Part shown: piece by piece, positions 53,504-61,836 of the stretch
Layout of the letters: the number at the start of each line of letters is the position of its first letter
Numbering within the stretch: the stretch's first letter is position 1
Origin: Nocardioides sp. Iso805N
GTDB lineage: Bacteria > Actinomycetota > Actinomycetes > Propionibacteriales > Nocardioidaceae
Assembly: GCF_000364605.1 (NCBI RefSeq)
Contig: NZ_KB822580.1
Location: 4,823 to 68,822, forward strand
Reading direction: 5' to 3'
DNA length: 64,000 nt
Notes under the pieces: model-generated
What the model was told of the DNA's origin: nothing
What the model saw: only the letters and a program-made list of their open reading frames with translations
Databases searched by the model: none
Program-made: the position numbers and the translations under genes

Positions 53504-54184
53504 TCAGGCGACCGGGTTGGCGACCTTCTTGGTCCCGTCGGAGCAGGTCGGGTACACCGACCGGGGAATCGCGTGCGAGACCAGGTCGGCGCAGGCCGCC
53601 ATGCCCTCGCCGTCGAGGGCGACCGACCAGGTGCCGCCGTCGTTCGCCCAGACCTGCCAACCGCCCGGGTTGCCGGCGTACTGCGGACAGGTGGGCGTGG
53701 TCGCGCCCCAGCTCACCTGGACGTACGCCGTCGTGGCCGTGGCCCGCTTCAGCTGCACCTGTCCGATGCCCTCGCAGCCCGGGTCGTCCTGGAACTGGTC
53801 GTGCCACATCTGCTTGAGCTGGGTGCGGGCGAAGTCGCGCAGACCCGCGGGAGCATCCGGGATCGAGGCGTTGGAGACCGGCAGCTGGAGCAGGCCGGTC
53901 TTGTCGCGGTAGCTGACCACCAGCGGTGAGCTGGCCGGCGCGGAGGAGGCGGCGCTGCTCGGCCCGCCGTCGGCGGGGCTGGAGGGCGCGCTGCCGCTGG
54001 ACGCGGACTGCTCGACGGCCGGTGTGCTCGTGGCCGGAGCGGGCGTCGCCATGTCGGTGGTACCGGTGGTGCCGGTGCTGGTGGTGCCGGACCCGCCGTT
54101 GGTGCCGGCGCTCGTGGAGTTGAGGCCGCAGCCGGTCAGAGCGAGGGCGCCAGCAGCGAGTGCGATGTGACGGATGAGACGCAT
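53504..54184 (-). CDS. Putative lipoprotein
   Basis: A 226-residue secreted protein. The signal peptide ends in the lipobox LTGC (Cys at residue 19), followed by a Thr/Ser/Gly/Pro-rich linker to about residue 85, which probably crosses the cell wall. The mature domain (about 86-226) has four Cys (DPGCEGIG, TTPTCPQY, ACADL, YPTCSDG) that could form two disulfides, and WQVWANDGGTWSVALDG. The domain is not recognised. It is transcribed towards kgd but separated by a hairpin. Confidence 0.8.
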   Translation of the reverse strand: MRLIRHIALAAGALALTGCGLNSTSAGTNGGSGTTSTGTTGTTDMATPAPATSTPAVEQSASSGSAPSSPADGGPSSAASSAPASSPLVVSYRDKTGLLQLPVSNASIPDAPAGLRDFARTQLKQMWHDQFQDDPGCEGIGQVQLKRATATTAYVQVSWGATTPTCPQYAGNPGGWQVWANDGGTWSVALDGEGMAACADLVSHAIPRSVYPTCSDGTKKVANPVA

Positions 54185-54245
54185 GTGATCAGCATGGCAG
54201 GTGTGGTGGCGGGTCCGTCGTCGGATCGCCGCTGACGCTGCAGCC

Positions 54246-55361
54246 TCAGTCAGCGACGCGGGTGCTGCCGGTGACCAGCCCGCGGCCGGTGACCAGGGGG
54301 AGGTCGAGCGGGGAGACCAGGCCCGGGGCCGCCGCGACCACGGCGGGCACGGCGTTGATCAGCTGCTGGGCCGCCGCGATCATCGCCGAGACGGTGTGGT
54401 CGCCGTACTGGCCATGGTGGGTGAGCTCGAGCGACATCCGGGGCTCGCCGGTGATCTCCACCCGGTAGCAGCCGTCGCCGGCCAGCGGCGCCGGCCACCC
54501 GGGCTCGAGGTCGGCGGCGGTCCGGGTGACGTGCTCCAGGACGATGCGGGGGGTGCCGTCGACCCGTCCGACCACTCGGAAGCGGACCGCCGCCATCGTG
54601 CCCTCGGCGATGAAGACCGAGGCGGTGTCGATGTCGCGTGGAGCGGGACTGCGCTCGACGTACTCGGTCAACGGCTCGTCGAGGGTGACGCCCAGGCCGG
54701 CTGCGATCAGCCGCACCACCGGCCCCCAGGTCGTCGAGAGGACGCCCGGCTCCCAGAGCGGAGGCTTGGCCTCCATCGTCCGGCCGAAGCCGAACAGCTC
54801 GCCCATCACCACCGGCTGGTCGTAGGTGGAGTAGTCGGCGATCTCGCTGACCCGGACATGGTCGATGCGCTGGGAGAGGCTGCTGAGCACCAGCGGCAGC
54901 ACGTCGTTGGCGAAACCCGGATCGGTGCCGTTGACATAGAGGCTGGCGTTGCCCGAGCGGCCGGCCTCGCCGATGCGCTCCACCATCTCGACCGGCAGGG
55001 TGCCGTGCGGGTGGACCAGCACGGCCGGTCCGGTGGAGACGACGTTGACCCCGGCACGCAGGAACACGATCAGGTCGTCGATCGCCCCGGAGACCTGGGC
55101 GCCGGTCATGGCGGTGTGGATGATGCAGTCGGGCGCGAGCGCCAGGACGTCATCGCGGTGGCCGGTCGCTGTCACGCCCAGGTCGCGGCCGAGGCCGGCG
55201 AGTCGGCCTGCGTCCAGGCCGTGCTTGCCGGGCGTCGAAGTCCAGACGCCGACCAGCTCCAGGTCGGGATGGGCGTCGACCCCCGCGATCGCATGCCGGC
55301 CGACGGTGCCGGCCGACCAGACCGCGACACGCAGCGGCTTCGTCGCGATCACCTGAGTCAT
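54246..55361 (-). CDS. DapB-like NAD(P)-dependent reductase
   Basis: A 371-residue dihydrodipicolinate-reductase-like protein. The N-terminal Rossmann motif is RVAVWSAGTVGRHAIAGV (about residues 11-28), then ELVGVWTSTPGKHG, and a C-terminal domain related to 2,4-diaminopentanoate dehydrogenase. It is longer than true DapB and lacks its GxTGxS loop, so it is not the lysine enzyme. In actinobacteria such genes occur with acyl-CoA and steroid catabolism. A site fitting the KstR consensus lies 12 bases upstream of the start. Substrate unknown. Confidence 0.75.
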   Translation of the reverse strand: MTQVIATKPLRVAVWSAGTVGRHAIAGVDAHPDLELVGVWTSTPGKHGLDAGRLAGLGRDLGVTATGHRDDVLALAPDCIIHTAMTGAQVSGAIDDLIVFLRAGVNVVSTGPAVLVHPHGTLPVEMVERIGEAGRSGNASLYVNGTDPGFANDVLPLVLSSLSQRIDHVRVSEIADYSTYDQPVVMGELFGFGRTMEAKPPLWEPGVLSTTWGPVVRLIAAGLGVTLDEPLTEYVERSPAPRDIDTASVFIAEGTMAAVRFRVVGRVDGTPRIVLEHVTRTAADLEPGWPAPLAGDGCYRVEITGEPRMSLELTHHGQYGDHTVSAMIAAAQQLINAVPAVVAAAPGLVSPLDLPLVTGRGLVTGSTRVAD

Positions 55362-55372
55362 GGATCACAACG

Positions 55373-55386
55373 TAGAACAGGTTATA
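55373..55386. promoter_or_regulatory. KstR-like motif TAGAACAGGTTATA
   Basis: It fits TnnAACnnGTTnnA, the consensus of the cholesterol-catabolism repressor KstR, at every fixed position. It lies directly upstream of the DapB-like gene. One isolated match is weak evidence. Confidence 0.4.
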
Positions 55387-55444
55387 AGCGGCCGGAAGAG
55401 GGTGCGGCACGCGGACGGGGCGCGCGTCCGGCGCCGGAAAAAGG

Positions 55445-55625
55445 TAGTCTCAGCCCGCCAGTCGTACTCCACACGTGGAGTCAGGGAACCCGGTGCGAAT
55501 CCGGGACTGACGCGCAGCGGTGAGGGTGACGGGCGGGGCAGCATGCCACTGGATCGGACTCGACGAGCCCGGCCGGGAAGGCGCCCCGTGCCGGATGATC
55601 CCGAGTCCGAAGACCTGCTGGCCCT
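55445..55625 (+). ncRNA. Cobalamin riboswitch 1
   Basis: The B12 aptamer core is clear: GGGAACCCGGTGCGAATCC (from 55484), the following GCGCAGCGGTGA, and the B12 box around AGTCCGAAGACCTGCTGG (from 55604). The downstream part to 55693 can form GCGGG/CCCGC and GGTCA/TGACC pairings before the cobG start, which may be the expression platform. It should lower expression of the cobG-bluB operon when adenosylcobalamin is present. Confidence 0.9.
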
Positions 55626-55693
55626 AGCGGCGTCCGCCGCCAGGTCATCCGCGGGCCCCGCGTACGGGCTCCCTGACCGAAGGATCGCCCATC

Positions 55694-56557
55694 GTGCTCC
55701 GCACTCGTCCCGATCGTTGCCCCGGGGTGTCGCGCCCCTGGCCTGCCGACGACGGCCTGCTGGTCAGGCTGCGGGTGATCGGCGGCCGGCTGCGCACCGG
55801 CACCCTGCTGACGCTGGTCGCCCTCGCCGAGCAGTACGGCGACGGGCGGGTCCACCTCACCTCGCGCGCCAACCTCCAACTGCGTGCGCTGCCTGGTCAG
55901 AAGGGTTCGGCTGCCGGCCGGCCCGCTGAGCTGACGAGCGAGGTGGTGGCGGCGATCGAAGCGACCGGCCTGCTGCCCTCGCGCAGCCACGAGCTGGCTC
56001 GCAACGTGCTGGTCTCCCCGCAGACCGGTCTGGCCGGCGGCCTCGCCGACCTGCGTCCGGTCGCCGCGGAGTTGGACCGACTGCTGTGCGCAACCCCTGC
56101 GCTGGCCCAGCTGCCGGGTCGCTTCCTGTTCGTGCTCGACGACGGCCGCGGTGACCTGATGGACAGGTCCGCCGACCTCGGCCTGGTCGCGGTCTCGCCG
56201 ACCGAGGCCCAGGTGCGCCTGGGCGACGGCTGGGGCGCGGTGCTGCCGTTGGCCGAGGCCGCCGGGGAGCTGGTCGGGCTGGCGCACGAGTTCGTGGCCC
56301 AGCGGGGCCACGGCCCGGAGGCGCCCTGGCACGTGCACGAGCTCCCGGCCCCGCTGGCTGCCGGGTCGCCCGCCGATCCGCGGCTCCCGGTGCAGGTGGA
56401 GGCGCTGCCCTTCGGTCAGGTGGCCGGCGGCGTGCACGTCGCCGTACCCGAGGGGGTGGGGCTGGCCCTCGCGGCCGAGCTCGCCTCGCAGGCGGCCGAG
56501 CTGATCGTGACGCCCTGGCGTGGCGTCCTCGTCCCGGATCCTCAGGAGGACCGATGA
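55694..56557 (+). CDS. cobG: CobG-like precorrin-3B synthase family protein, without iron-sulfur cysteines
   Basis: A 287-residue protein related to CobG and sulfite reductase half-domains. The N-terminal ferredoxin-like part shows GGRLRTGTLLTLVALAEQYGDGRVHLTSRANLQLRAL in parts (about residues 30-68), and the second part HELARNVLVSPQTGL. CobG normally ends with cysteines for a [4Fe-4S] cluster; only two scattered Cys are present here and no cluster motif. So it may have lost the oxygenase role or work with another protein. GTG start at 55694 after the riboswitch; its stop overlaps cobH. Confidence 0.75.
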   Translation: MLRTRPDRCPGVSRPWPADDGLLVRLRVIGGRLRTGTLLTLVALAEQYGDGRVHLTSRANLQLRALPGQKGSAAGRPAELTSEVVAAIEATGLLPSRSHELARNVLVSPQTGLAGGLADLRPVAAELDRLLCATPALAQLPGRFLFVLDDGRGDLMDRSADLGLVAVSPTEAQVRLGDGWGAVLPLAEAAGELVGLAHEFVAQRGHGPEAPWHVHELPAPLAAGSPADPRLPVQVEALPFGQVAGGVHVAVPEGVGLALAAELASQAAELIVTPWRGVLVPDPQEDR

Positions 56558-57225
56558 CCGTCCCTCAGGGCATGGACCACCCGCCGCGTCGGCCGGCGGC
56601 GTACTACGACTACGTGACGATCGGGGCCGACATCTACCTCGACTCCTTCGCCACCATCCGCCGTGAAGCCGACCTGTCGGGGGTGCCTGCGGACGCCGAG
56701 AAGCTGGCGGTGCGGATGATCCACGGCAGCGGTCAGGTCGACCTGGTGCGTGACCTGGTCATCCACCCCGAGCTGGTCGGCGCCGCTCGAGGTGCGCTCG
56801 AGGCGGGTGCGCCGATCCTGTGCGACGCCACCATGGTCGCCACCGGCGTCACCCGCGCTCGCCTGCCCGCCGACAACGAGGTGCGCTGCTTCCTCGGCGA
56901 CCCGCGGGTGCCCGCGCTGGCACAGGAGTGGGCGACGACGAGGACCGCCGCGGCGGTCTCGCTGTGGGAGCCTCTGCTGGAGGGCGCCGTGGTGGCGATC
57001 GGCAACGCCCCGACCGCCCTGTTCCACCTGCTGGAGCTGATCCGCGACGGTGGGCCGCGGCCGGCCGCGATCGTGGGCTGCCCGGTCGGGTTCATCGGCG
57101 CGGCGGAGTCCAAGGAGGCGTTGGTGGACTTCGGGGAGATCCCGTTCGTCACCGTGCGCGGCCGCCGCGGCGGGTCAGCCATGACCTCCTCCGCGCTCAA
57201 CGCGCTCGCCCAGGAGGTCGAATGA
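56554..57225 (+). CDS. cobH: Precorrin-8X methylmutase
   Basis: A 223-residue enzyme that moves the C11 methyl to C12 and yields hydrogenobyrinate. The catalytic His lies in RMIHGSGQVD (about residue 52), followed by ILCDATMVATGVTRARLP in parts, GNAPTALFHLLELI and VGCPVGFIGAAESKEAL. All parts are normal. It overlaps cobG by four bases (ATGA) and cobIJ by four (ATGA), so the operon is tightly coupled. Confidence 0.95.
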   Translation: MTVPQGMDHPPRRPAAYYDYVTIGADIYLDSFATIRREADLSGVPADAEKLAVRMIHGSGQVDLVRDLVIHPELVGAARGALEAGAPILCDATMVATGVTRARLPADNEVRCFLGDPRVPALAQEWATTRTAAAVSLWEPLLEGAVVAIGNAPTALFHLLELIRDGGPRPAAIVGCPVGFIGAAESKEALVDFGEIPFVTVRGRRGGSAMTSSALNALAQEVE

Positions 57226-58841
57226 GCACCGAGCGGACCGGCACGTTCACCGTCGTCGGGATCGGCCCCGGCGACCCCGAGCTGATCACGATCAAGGCGG
57301 CCCGGCTGATCGGCGCAGCCGGCGTGGTCGCCTACCACGCCGGCGTGCGCAAGCAGTCGCACGCGCGCCGCATCGCCGCCTCGCTGATCCCGGTGGGCGC
57401 GATCGAGGAGGAGCTGCGCTACCCGGTCACCACCGGCGCGACCGACCACCCCGGCGGGTACGTCGGAGCGCTCGCCGACTTCTACGAGTCCTGCGCAGTG
57501 CGGCTCTCCGCGCATCTGGACGCCGGCCGCGACGTGGTGCTGCTGGCCGAGGGCGACCCGCTGTTCTACGGCTCCTCGATGTATCTCCACGACCGGTTCA
57601 AGGCCGCCTACGACAGCTCGGTGGTGCCCGGCGTACCGTCCTTCGCCGCCGCCACGGCCGCCGTCTCAGCGCCACTGGTCCGGCAGGCCGACGTACTGAC
57701 GGTGTTGCCCGGCACGCTGCCCGAGCCCGAGCTGGCCCGGAGGCTGGCCGACACCGACGCCGCGATCATCATGAAGCTCGGCCGGACCTTCCCAGCGGTG
57801 CGCGCCGCGCTCGCGGCCGCGGGCCGGCTGGACGGCGCCTGGTACGTCGAGCGTGCCTCGCAGCCCGAGGAGCGGTGGCTGCCTGCGGCGGAGGTGGATC
57901 CGGACACGGTGCCGTACTTCTCGCTGATCGTGGTGCCGGGGGACAGCGTGCACGGGGCGGGCGCGGAGCGGCTGCGTGCGGCCGCCGTGCCCGCCCCGGC
58001 CGCCGAGACCACCCCGCTCGCCGAGCTTGTCGAGGCGCCTCGACAAGCTCGGCGGGCGGAGGATCGGCGGGCGGAGGATCGGCGTCCGGAGGCTCGGCGA
58101 CCGGCGGAGCTGGTCGTCGTCGGGCTCGGCCCGGGACCGGATGGCTGGCTGACGCCGGAGGCGAGCACAGCGCTGGCCGAGGTCGAGCACGTCGTCGGCT
58201 ACGCGCCGTACGTCGCCCGCGTGCCGCAGCGGGCCGGCCTCCAGCGCCACGCCTCCGGCAACACCGTCGAGGTGGATCGGGCGCGGTTCGCCCTCCAGCT
58301 CGCCCGTGGTGGCGAGCGGGTGGCGGTGGTGTCCGGCGGTGACGCGGGCGTCTTCGGCATGGCAGCGGCGGTGTTCGAGGCGGTCGAGGCGGACGCGCGC
58401 GAGGGTCGTCCCGACGTACCCGTGCGGGTGCTGCCGGGCGTGAGCGCGCTCCAGGCCGTGGCGGCGCGAGCCGGTGCGCCCGTGGGCGCTGACTTCGCGG
58501 TGGTCTCGCTCTCGGACCGACTCAAGCCGTGGGAGGTGGTCGAGTGTCGCTTGCGCGCGGTCGCCGAGGCGGACCTCGTGCTGGCGGTCTACAACCCGGC
58601 GTCGCGCTCGCGCACCACCCAGGTGGCGCGCCTGCGCGAGGTGCTGCTCGAGCATCGCAAGCCCGACACGATCGTCGTCGTAGGTCGCGACATCGGCCGC
58701 GCGGAGGAGTCACTGACCGTGACGACGCTCGCCGAGCTCGATCCCGGCACCATCGACATGAAGTGCCTGCTGATCGTCGGTGCGTCCAGCACGCGTGTGA
58801 CGGAAGCCGGGCACGTGTGGACGCCGAGGTACGTGCGATGA
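57222..58841 (+). CDS. cobIJ: Fused precorrin-2 C20-methyltransferase / precorrin-3B C17-methyltransferase
   Basis: A 539-residue fusion. The CobI part (about residues 1-255) has VVGIGPGDPELITIKAARLI, LLAEGDPLFYGSSMYLHDRF in parts and VVPGVPSFAAAT. The CobJ part (about 298-539) has LVVVGLGPGPDGWLTPEA, YAPYVARVP, VAVVSGGDAGVFGMA, LPGVSALQAVAARAGAP and LAVYNPASRSR. Both use S-adenosylmethionine. The linker (about 256-297) is Ala/Arg/Glu-rich; its first half is encoded by the 36-bp palindrome and its second by 15-bp repeats (AEDRR units). CobIJ fusions are known, but this linker is unusual. Confidence 0.93.
   Translation: MSTERTGTFTVVGIGPGDPELITIKAARLIGAAGVVAYHAGVRKQSHARRIAASLIPVGAIEEELRYPVTTGATDHPGGYVGALADFYESCAVRLSAHLDAGRDVVLLAEGDPLFYGSSMYLHDRFKAAYDSSVVPGVPSFAAATAAVSAPLVRQADVLTVLPGTLPEPELARRLADTDAAIIMKLGRTFPAVRAALAAAGRLDGAWYVERASQPEERWLPAAEVDPDTVPYFSLIVVPGDSVHGAGAERLRAAAVPAPAAETTPLAELVEAPRQARRAEDRRAEDRRPEARRPAELVVVGLGPGPDGWLTPEASTALAEVEHVVGYAPYVARVPQRAGLQRHASGNTVEVDRARFALQLARGGERVAVVSGGDAGVFGMAAAVFEAVEADAREGRPDVPVRVLPGVSALQAVAARAGAPVGADFAVVSLSDRLKPWEVVECRLRAVAEADLVLAVYNPASRSRTTQVARLREVLLEHRKPDTIVVVGRDIGRAEESLTVTTLAELDPGTIDMKCLLIVGASSTRVTEAGHVWTPRYVR
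58019..58054. repeat. 36-bp perfect palindrome inside cobIJ
   Basis: Identical to the intergenic palindrome at 49162-49197. It encodes linker residues about 266-278 (AELVEAPRQARRA). Directly behind it are 15-base repeats beginning at 58050, 58065 and 58080. Confidence 0.92.
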
Positions 58842-59620
58842 CCGGCGCGATCGTCCACTTCGTCGGCGCCGGACCGGGCGCGGCCGACCTGCTGACCGTG
58901 CGTGCCATCCGGCTGCTCGCCGACGCCGACGTGGTGCTCTACCCGGGCACCTACCTCGATCCCGACGTGCTCGCCCACGTCAGCGCTGACGCCGAGCTGG
59001 TCGACACCCAGGACCTGGACCTCGAGACGATGGTCGCCCGGATGGTCGACGCCGTCGGCGCGGGCCGAGCGGTCGTGCGGCTGACGTCGGGCGATCCGTC
59101 GCTCTACTCCGCGCTGCACGAGCAGACCCGTCGGCTCGACGCCGCCGGAGTGCCCTGGGACGTCACACCCGGCGTACCGGCCTATGCCGCGGCCGCGGCT
59201 CGGGTGGGCAGCGAGCTGACGGTCCCGCTGGTCGCCCAGTCGGTGGTGCTGACCCGCACCCAGGCCCGGTCGACGGCGATGCCGGTCACCGAGTCGCTGG
59301 CCGCGTTCGCTGCCACCCGCTCGACGCTGGTGCTGCACCTGGCGATCACACGGGTCCGACTGCTGATGGCGGAGCTCGAGGGGGAGTACGGCGAGGACTG
59401 CCCGGTCATCGTGGTCCACCGCGCCAGCCAGCCCGGGGAGCTGGTGCTGCGCGGCACCGTCGCGACCATCGCCGACCTCGTCGAGCAGGCCGGACTCCGG
59501 CAGGCGGCGGTCATCCTGGTCGGGCGCGCGCTGGAGCGCGAGGGCGGGGAGTCCTACCTCTACGACAGTGCCCGAGACCGGTCCTCGACGCCGGGCGCGA
59601 AGACAGGTGATCGATCCTGA
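58838..59620 (+). CDS. cobM: Precorrin-4 C11-methyltransferase
   Basis: A 260-residue S-adenosylmethionine-dependent methyltransferase. Family motifs: VHFVGAGPGAADLLTVRAIRLL, VVLYPGTYLDPDVL, VRLTSGDPSLYSALHEQ, VTPGVPAYAAAAA and VVHRASQPGELVLRGT. It overlaps cobIJ (ATGA) and bluB (TGATG). It performs the fourth methylation of the aerobic corrin pathway. A short, polar C-terminal extension after about residue 245 is not conserved. Confidence 0.94.
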   Translation: MTGAIVHFVGAGPGAADLLTVRAIRLLADADVVLYPGTYLDPDVLAHVSADAELVDTQDLDLETMVARMVDAVGAGRAVVRLTSGDPSLYSALHEQTRRLDAAGVPWDVTPGVPAYAAAAARVGSELTVPLVAQSVVLTRTQARSTAMPVTESLAAFAATRSTLVLHLAITRVRLLMAELEGEYGEDCPVIVVHRASQPGELVLRGTVATIADLVEQAGLRQAAVILVGRALEREGGESYLYDSARDRSSTPGAKTGDRS

Positions 59621-60240
59621 TGGAGCTCTACGAGGCGATCAACAGCCGTCGCGACACCCGCCGGGAGTTCACCGGTGAGCGGATCGCCGACGACGTGCTC
59701 GAGCGTCTGCTCTCGGCCGCGCACTGCGCGCCGAGCGTGGGGATGAGCCAGCCGTGGGACTTCGTGCTGGTGCGCTCGCCGGAGACGCTGGACGCGTTCG
59801 CGGGCCACGTCGCCGACGAGCGCGAGACCTTCGCCGCGACGCTGTCGGGGGAGCGCGCCGAGACCTTCAGTCGGATCAAGGTCGAGGGCATCCGTGAGTC
59901 CAGGCTCGGCATCGTGGTCGGCTACGACCCGACCCGCGGTGGTCCGAACGTGCTCGGCCGGCACGCCATCGCCGACGCCGGCCTCTATTCCACGGTCTGC
60001 GCCATCGAGAACCTCTGGCTGGCCGCCACGGCCGAGGGCGTCGGCGTCGGCTGGGTGTCGTTCTACCGCGAGGAGTTCCTGCGCGAGCTGGTCGGCATGC
60101 CCGAGCACGTCCGTCCGGTGGCCTGGCTGTGCGTCGGGCCGGTCGCGGGGCTGCCCGACGTACCCGATCTGGAGCGCTATGGCTGGCGACACCGCTCGCC
60201 GTTGGCGTCGGTCCTGCACGAGGAGCGGTACGGCGGCTGA
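59620..60240 (+). CDS. bluB: 5,6-dimethylbenzimidazole synthase
   Basis: A 206-residue flavin-destroying nitroreductase-fold enzyme that makes the lower ligand of B12 from FMNH2. Visible motifs: RRDTRREFTGERI, HCAPSVGMSQPWDFVLV, the lid region NVLGRHAIADAGLYSTVCAIENLWLAATAEGVGVGWVSFY in parts, and CVGPVAGLPDVPDLE. The gene starts within the cobM stop codon. It closes the riboswitch-controlled operon and lies convergent to cobL. Confidence 0.93.
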   Translation: MELYEAINSRRDTRREFTGERIADDVLERLLSAAHCAPSVGMSQPWDFVLVRSPETLDAFAGHVADERETFAATLSGERAETFSRIKVEGIRESRLGIVVGYDPTRGGPNVLGRHAIADAGLYSTVCAIENLWLAATAEGVGVGWVSFYREEFLRELVGMPEHVRPVAWLCVGPVAGLPDVPDLERYGWRHRSPLASVLHEERYGG

Positions 60241-60277
60241 ACGTCTGCTCAGCGCCACGAGGAGCGTCGGTGCGGAA

Positions 60278-60336
60278 TGAACAGTCGTTCGGTCCGGGTG
60301 GAGCGAGGCTCTGCCGCTGAACAGCCGTTCGATCCG
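60278..60336. repeat. Pair of 19-bp direct repeats between bluB and cobL
   Basis: TGAACAGTCGTTCGGTCCG (60278-60296) and a copy with two changes (60318-60336), 40 bases apart. Each contains a GAAC-N4-GTTC dyad. The 137-base gap holds no other feature. Confidence 0.6.
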
Positions 60337-60377
60337 CACGGACAACCCTTCGACGTCTCGACCAGCGCGACTCGCCG

Positions 60378-61610
60378 TCAGCGGGTCAGGGCCCACTGGG
60401 TCACGGTGCGCAGCGGCGCCCAGCCGCGGAAGGTGCCGATCTCGTCGACCTGCTCCACTGAGATCCGGGTCAGCTCGCCGCCCAGCTCGCGATGGTGCTC
60501 CACCAGCAGGGCCTCGGTCTCCAAGGTGACGCCGTGCACGACCACCCGTCCGCCGGGTCGCAACGCTGCCAGGCAGGCCTCCAGCACGCCTGCACGGGTG
60601 GCACCGCCGCCGACGAGGATCGCGTCCGGCGCGGGCAGGTCGGCCAGCGCATCGGGCGCACGACCGACGACGACCTCCAGGCCCGGTACGCCGAGGCGCG
60701 CCGCGTTGCGGGCGATCCGCTCCGCCCGTCCTGCGTCGGCCTCGACCGCGACGGTCCGGCAGGTCCGATGCGCCCGCATCCACTCGATCCCGACCGAGCC
60801 GGCCCCGGCGCCGACGTCCCACAGCAGGTGCCCTGGCGCGGGCATCAGCCGCGCCAGCGCCGAGGCGCGCAGGTCGCGCTTGGTGATCTGGCCGTCGTGC
60901 TCGAAAGCCTCGTCGGGTAGACCCGCGACCCAACCCGCCGCAAGCGGTCCGGCGCAGGTGATCGCGATGACGTTGAGCCGGGGCGTGTGCGAGGGCGGCG
61001 CCTCGGCCCAGTTGTGCGCGACCGACCATGAGCGCGTCTCCTGCAGGGTGCCCAGGTCGCCGAGCACGTCCAGGAGCGACTCGCCGTACCCGGCCTCGGT
61101 CAGCAGCCGTCCCACCTGGTGCGGGGTGTGCTGGTCGGAGCTGAGCACCAGGATGCGACGCCCGGGCGCGAGCTCGCGCAGGACGAGAGCCGGGTCGCGA
61201 CCGACCAGGCTGAGGACCGCGCACGACTCGGCCGGCCAGCGCATCCGGGCCCGGGCGAGCGCGACCGAGGAGACCACCGGATGCACCTGCACCCGCTCGG
61301 GTCCGAGCAGGTCGATGAGGGTGCCGGCGATCCCCGACACCAGCGGGTCTCCGGAGGCCAGGGCGACCACGTCGGCCTCGGCGTACTGCTCGATCAGGGC
61401 GGGGAGCCCCGCGCGCAGGGGCGACGGGTAGGGCAACCGGACCTGACCGGGAGCGGCGTCCGAGAGGGGCGGGAGCATCGCCAGGTGGCGCTGCCCGCCG
61501 ATCACCACGGCGGCGCGTGCGATCAGCTCGGGAGAGGCGAGCGACCCGTCGGCGGTGATGCCCACGACGGCGATCGGCCGTCCGGCTGACGACGGGGTGG
61601 CGGCGGACAT
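60378..61610 (-). CDS. cobL: Precorrin-6Y C5,C15-methyltransferase (decarboxylating)
   Basis: A 410-residue bifunctional enzyme. The N-terminal half (CobE/CbiE-like, residues about 10-215) has VVGITADG, AAVVIGGQRHLAML, VALASGDPLVSGIAG and VSSVALARARMRWP. The C-terminal half (CbiT-like, about 225-410) has the SAM motif LLWDVGAGAGSVGIEWMR and DAILVGGGATRAGVLEACLAALRPGGR in parts. It adds methyls at C5 and C15 and removes the C12 acetate carboxyl. ATG 61610 is chosen because conserved sequence starts soon after. It is encoded opposite to the other cob genes and has no riboswitch of its own visible. Confidence 0.93.
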   Translation of the reverse strand: MSAATPSSAGRPIAVVGITADGSLASPELIARAAVVIGGQRHLAMLPPLSDAAPGQVRLPYPSPLRAGLPALIEQYAEADVVALASGDPLVSGIAGTLIDLLGPERVQVHPVVSSVALARARMRWPAESCAVLSLVGRDPALVLRELAPGRRILVLSSDQHTPHQVGRLLTEAGYGESLLDVLGDLGTLQETRSWSVAHNWAEAPPSHTPRLNVIAITCAGPLAAGWVAGLPDEAFEHDGQITKRDLRASALARLMPAPGHLLWDVGAGAGSVGIEWMRAHRTCRTVAVEADAGRAERIARNAARLGVPGLEVVVGRAPDALADLPAPDAILVGGGATRAGVLEACLAALRPGGRVVVHGVTLETEALLVEHHRELGGELTRISVEQVDEIGTFRGWAPLRTVTQWALTR

Positions 61611-61636
61611 GGGCCCAGACGCTATCGTGAGGCCCG

Positions 61637-61806
61637 ACACGAGGTGCCCCTACGGCCCAGCCATCGGAAACGGCGGGGAAGGCTGACGGGGAGAATCTGG
61701 GAAGCCGGTGAGAATCCGGCACAGGCCCGCTGCGGTGAACCCGGCCCTTGCCCTGCACGTCAGGGACAGGGACCGGACAAGTCCGAAGACCGGCCTCGCG
61801 TCTGCC
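61637..61806 (+). ncRNA. Cobalamin riboswitch 2
   Basis: The aptamer core GGGAAGCCGGTGAGAATCC begins about 61699, followed by CCCGCTGCGGTGA, and the B12 box AGTCCGAAGACCGG lies at about 61780. The stem GGCCCTTGCCCTG region (61743) may form the variable arm. It precedes the chelatase gene at 61837 and starts 27 bases beyond the divergent cobL start. Confidence 0.9.
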
Positions 61807-61836
61807 CACTGATTTGGCGAGCGAGCGGGAGCCTCA

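Noticed and set aside
54246..55361. Lysine-pathway dapB
   Set aside because: About 100 residues longer than DapB and without its characteristic loop; related to diaminopentanoate dehydrogenase-like proteins instead.
60278..60336. Two GAAC-N4-GTTCG sequences resembling LexA/SOS boxes
   Set aside because: They lie between the 3' ends of convergent genes, lack the outer C on the left side, and no promoter is near. Listed only as a direct repeat.
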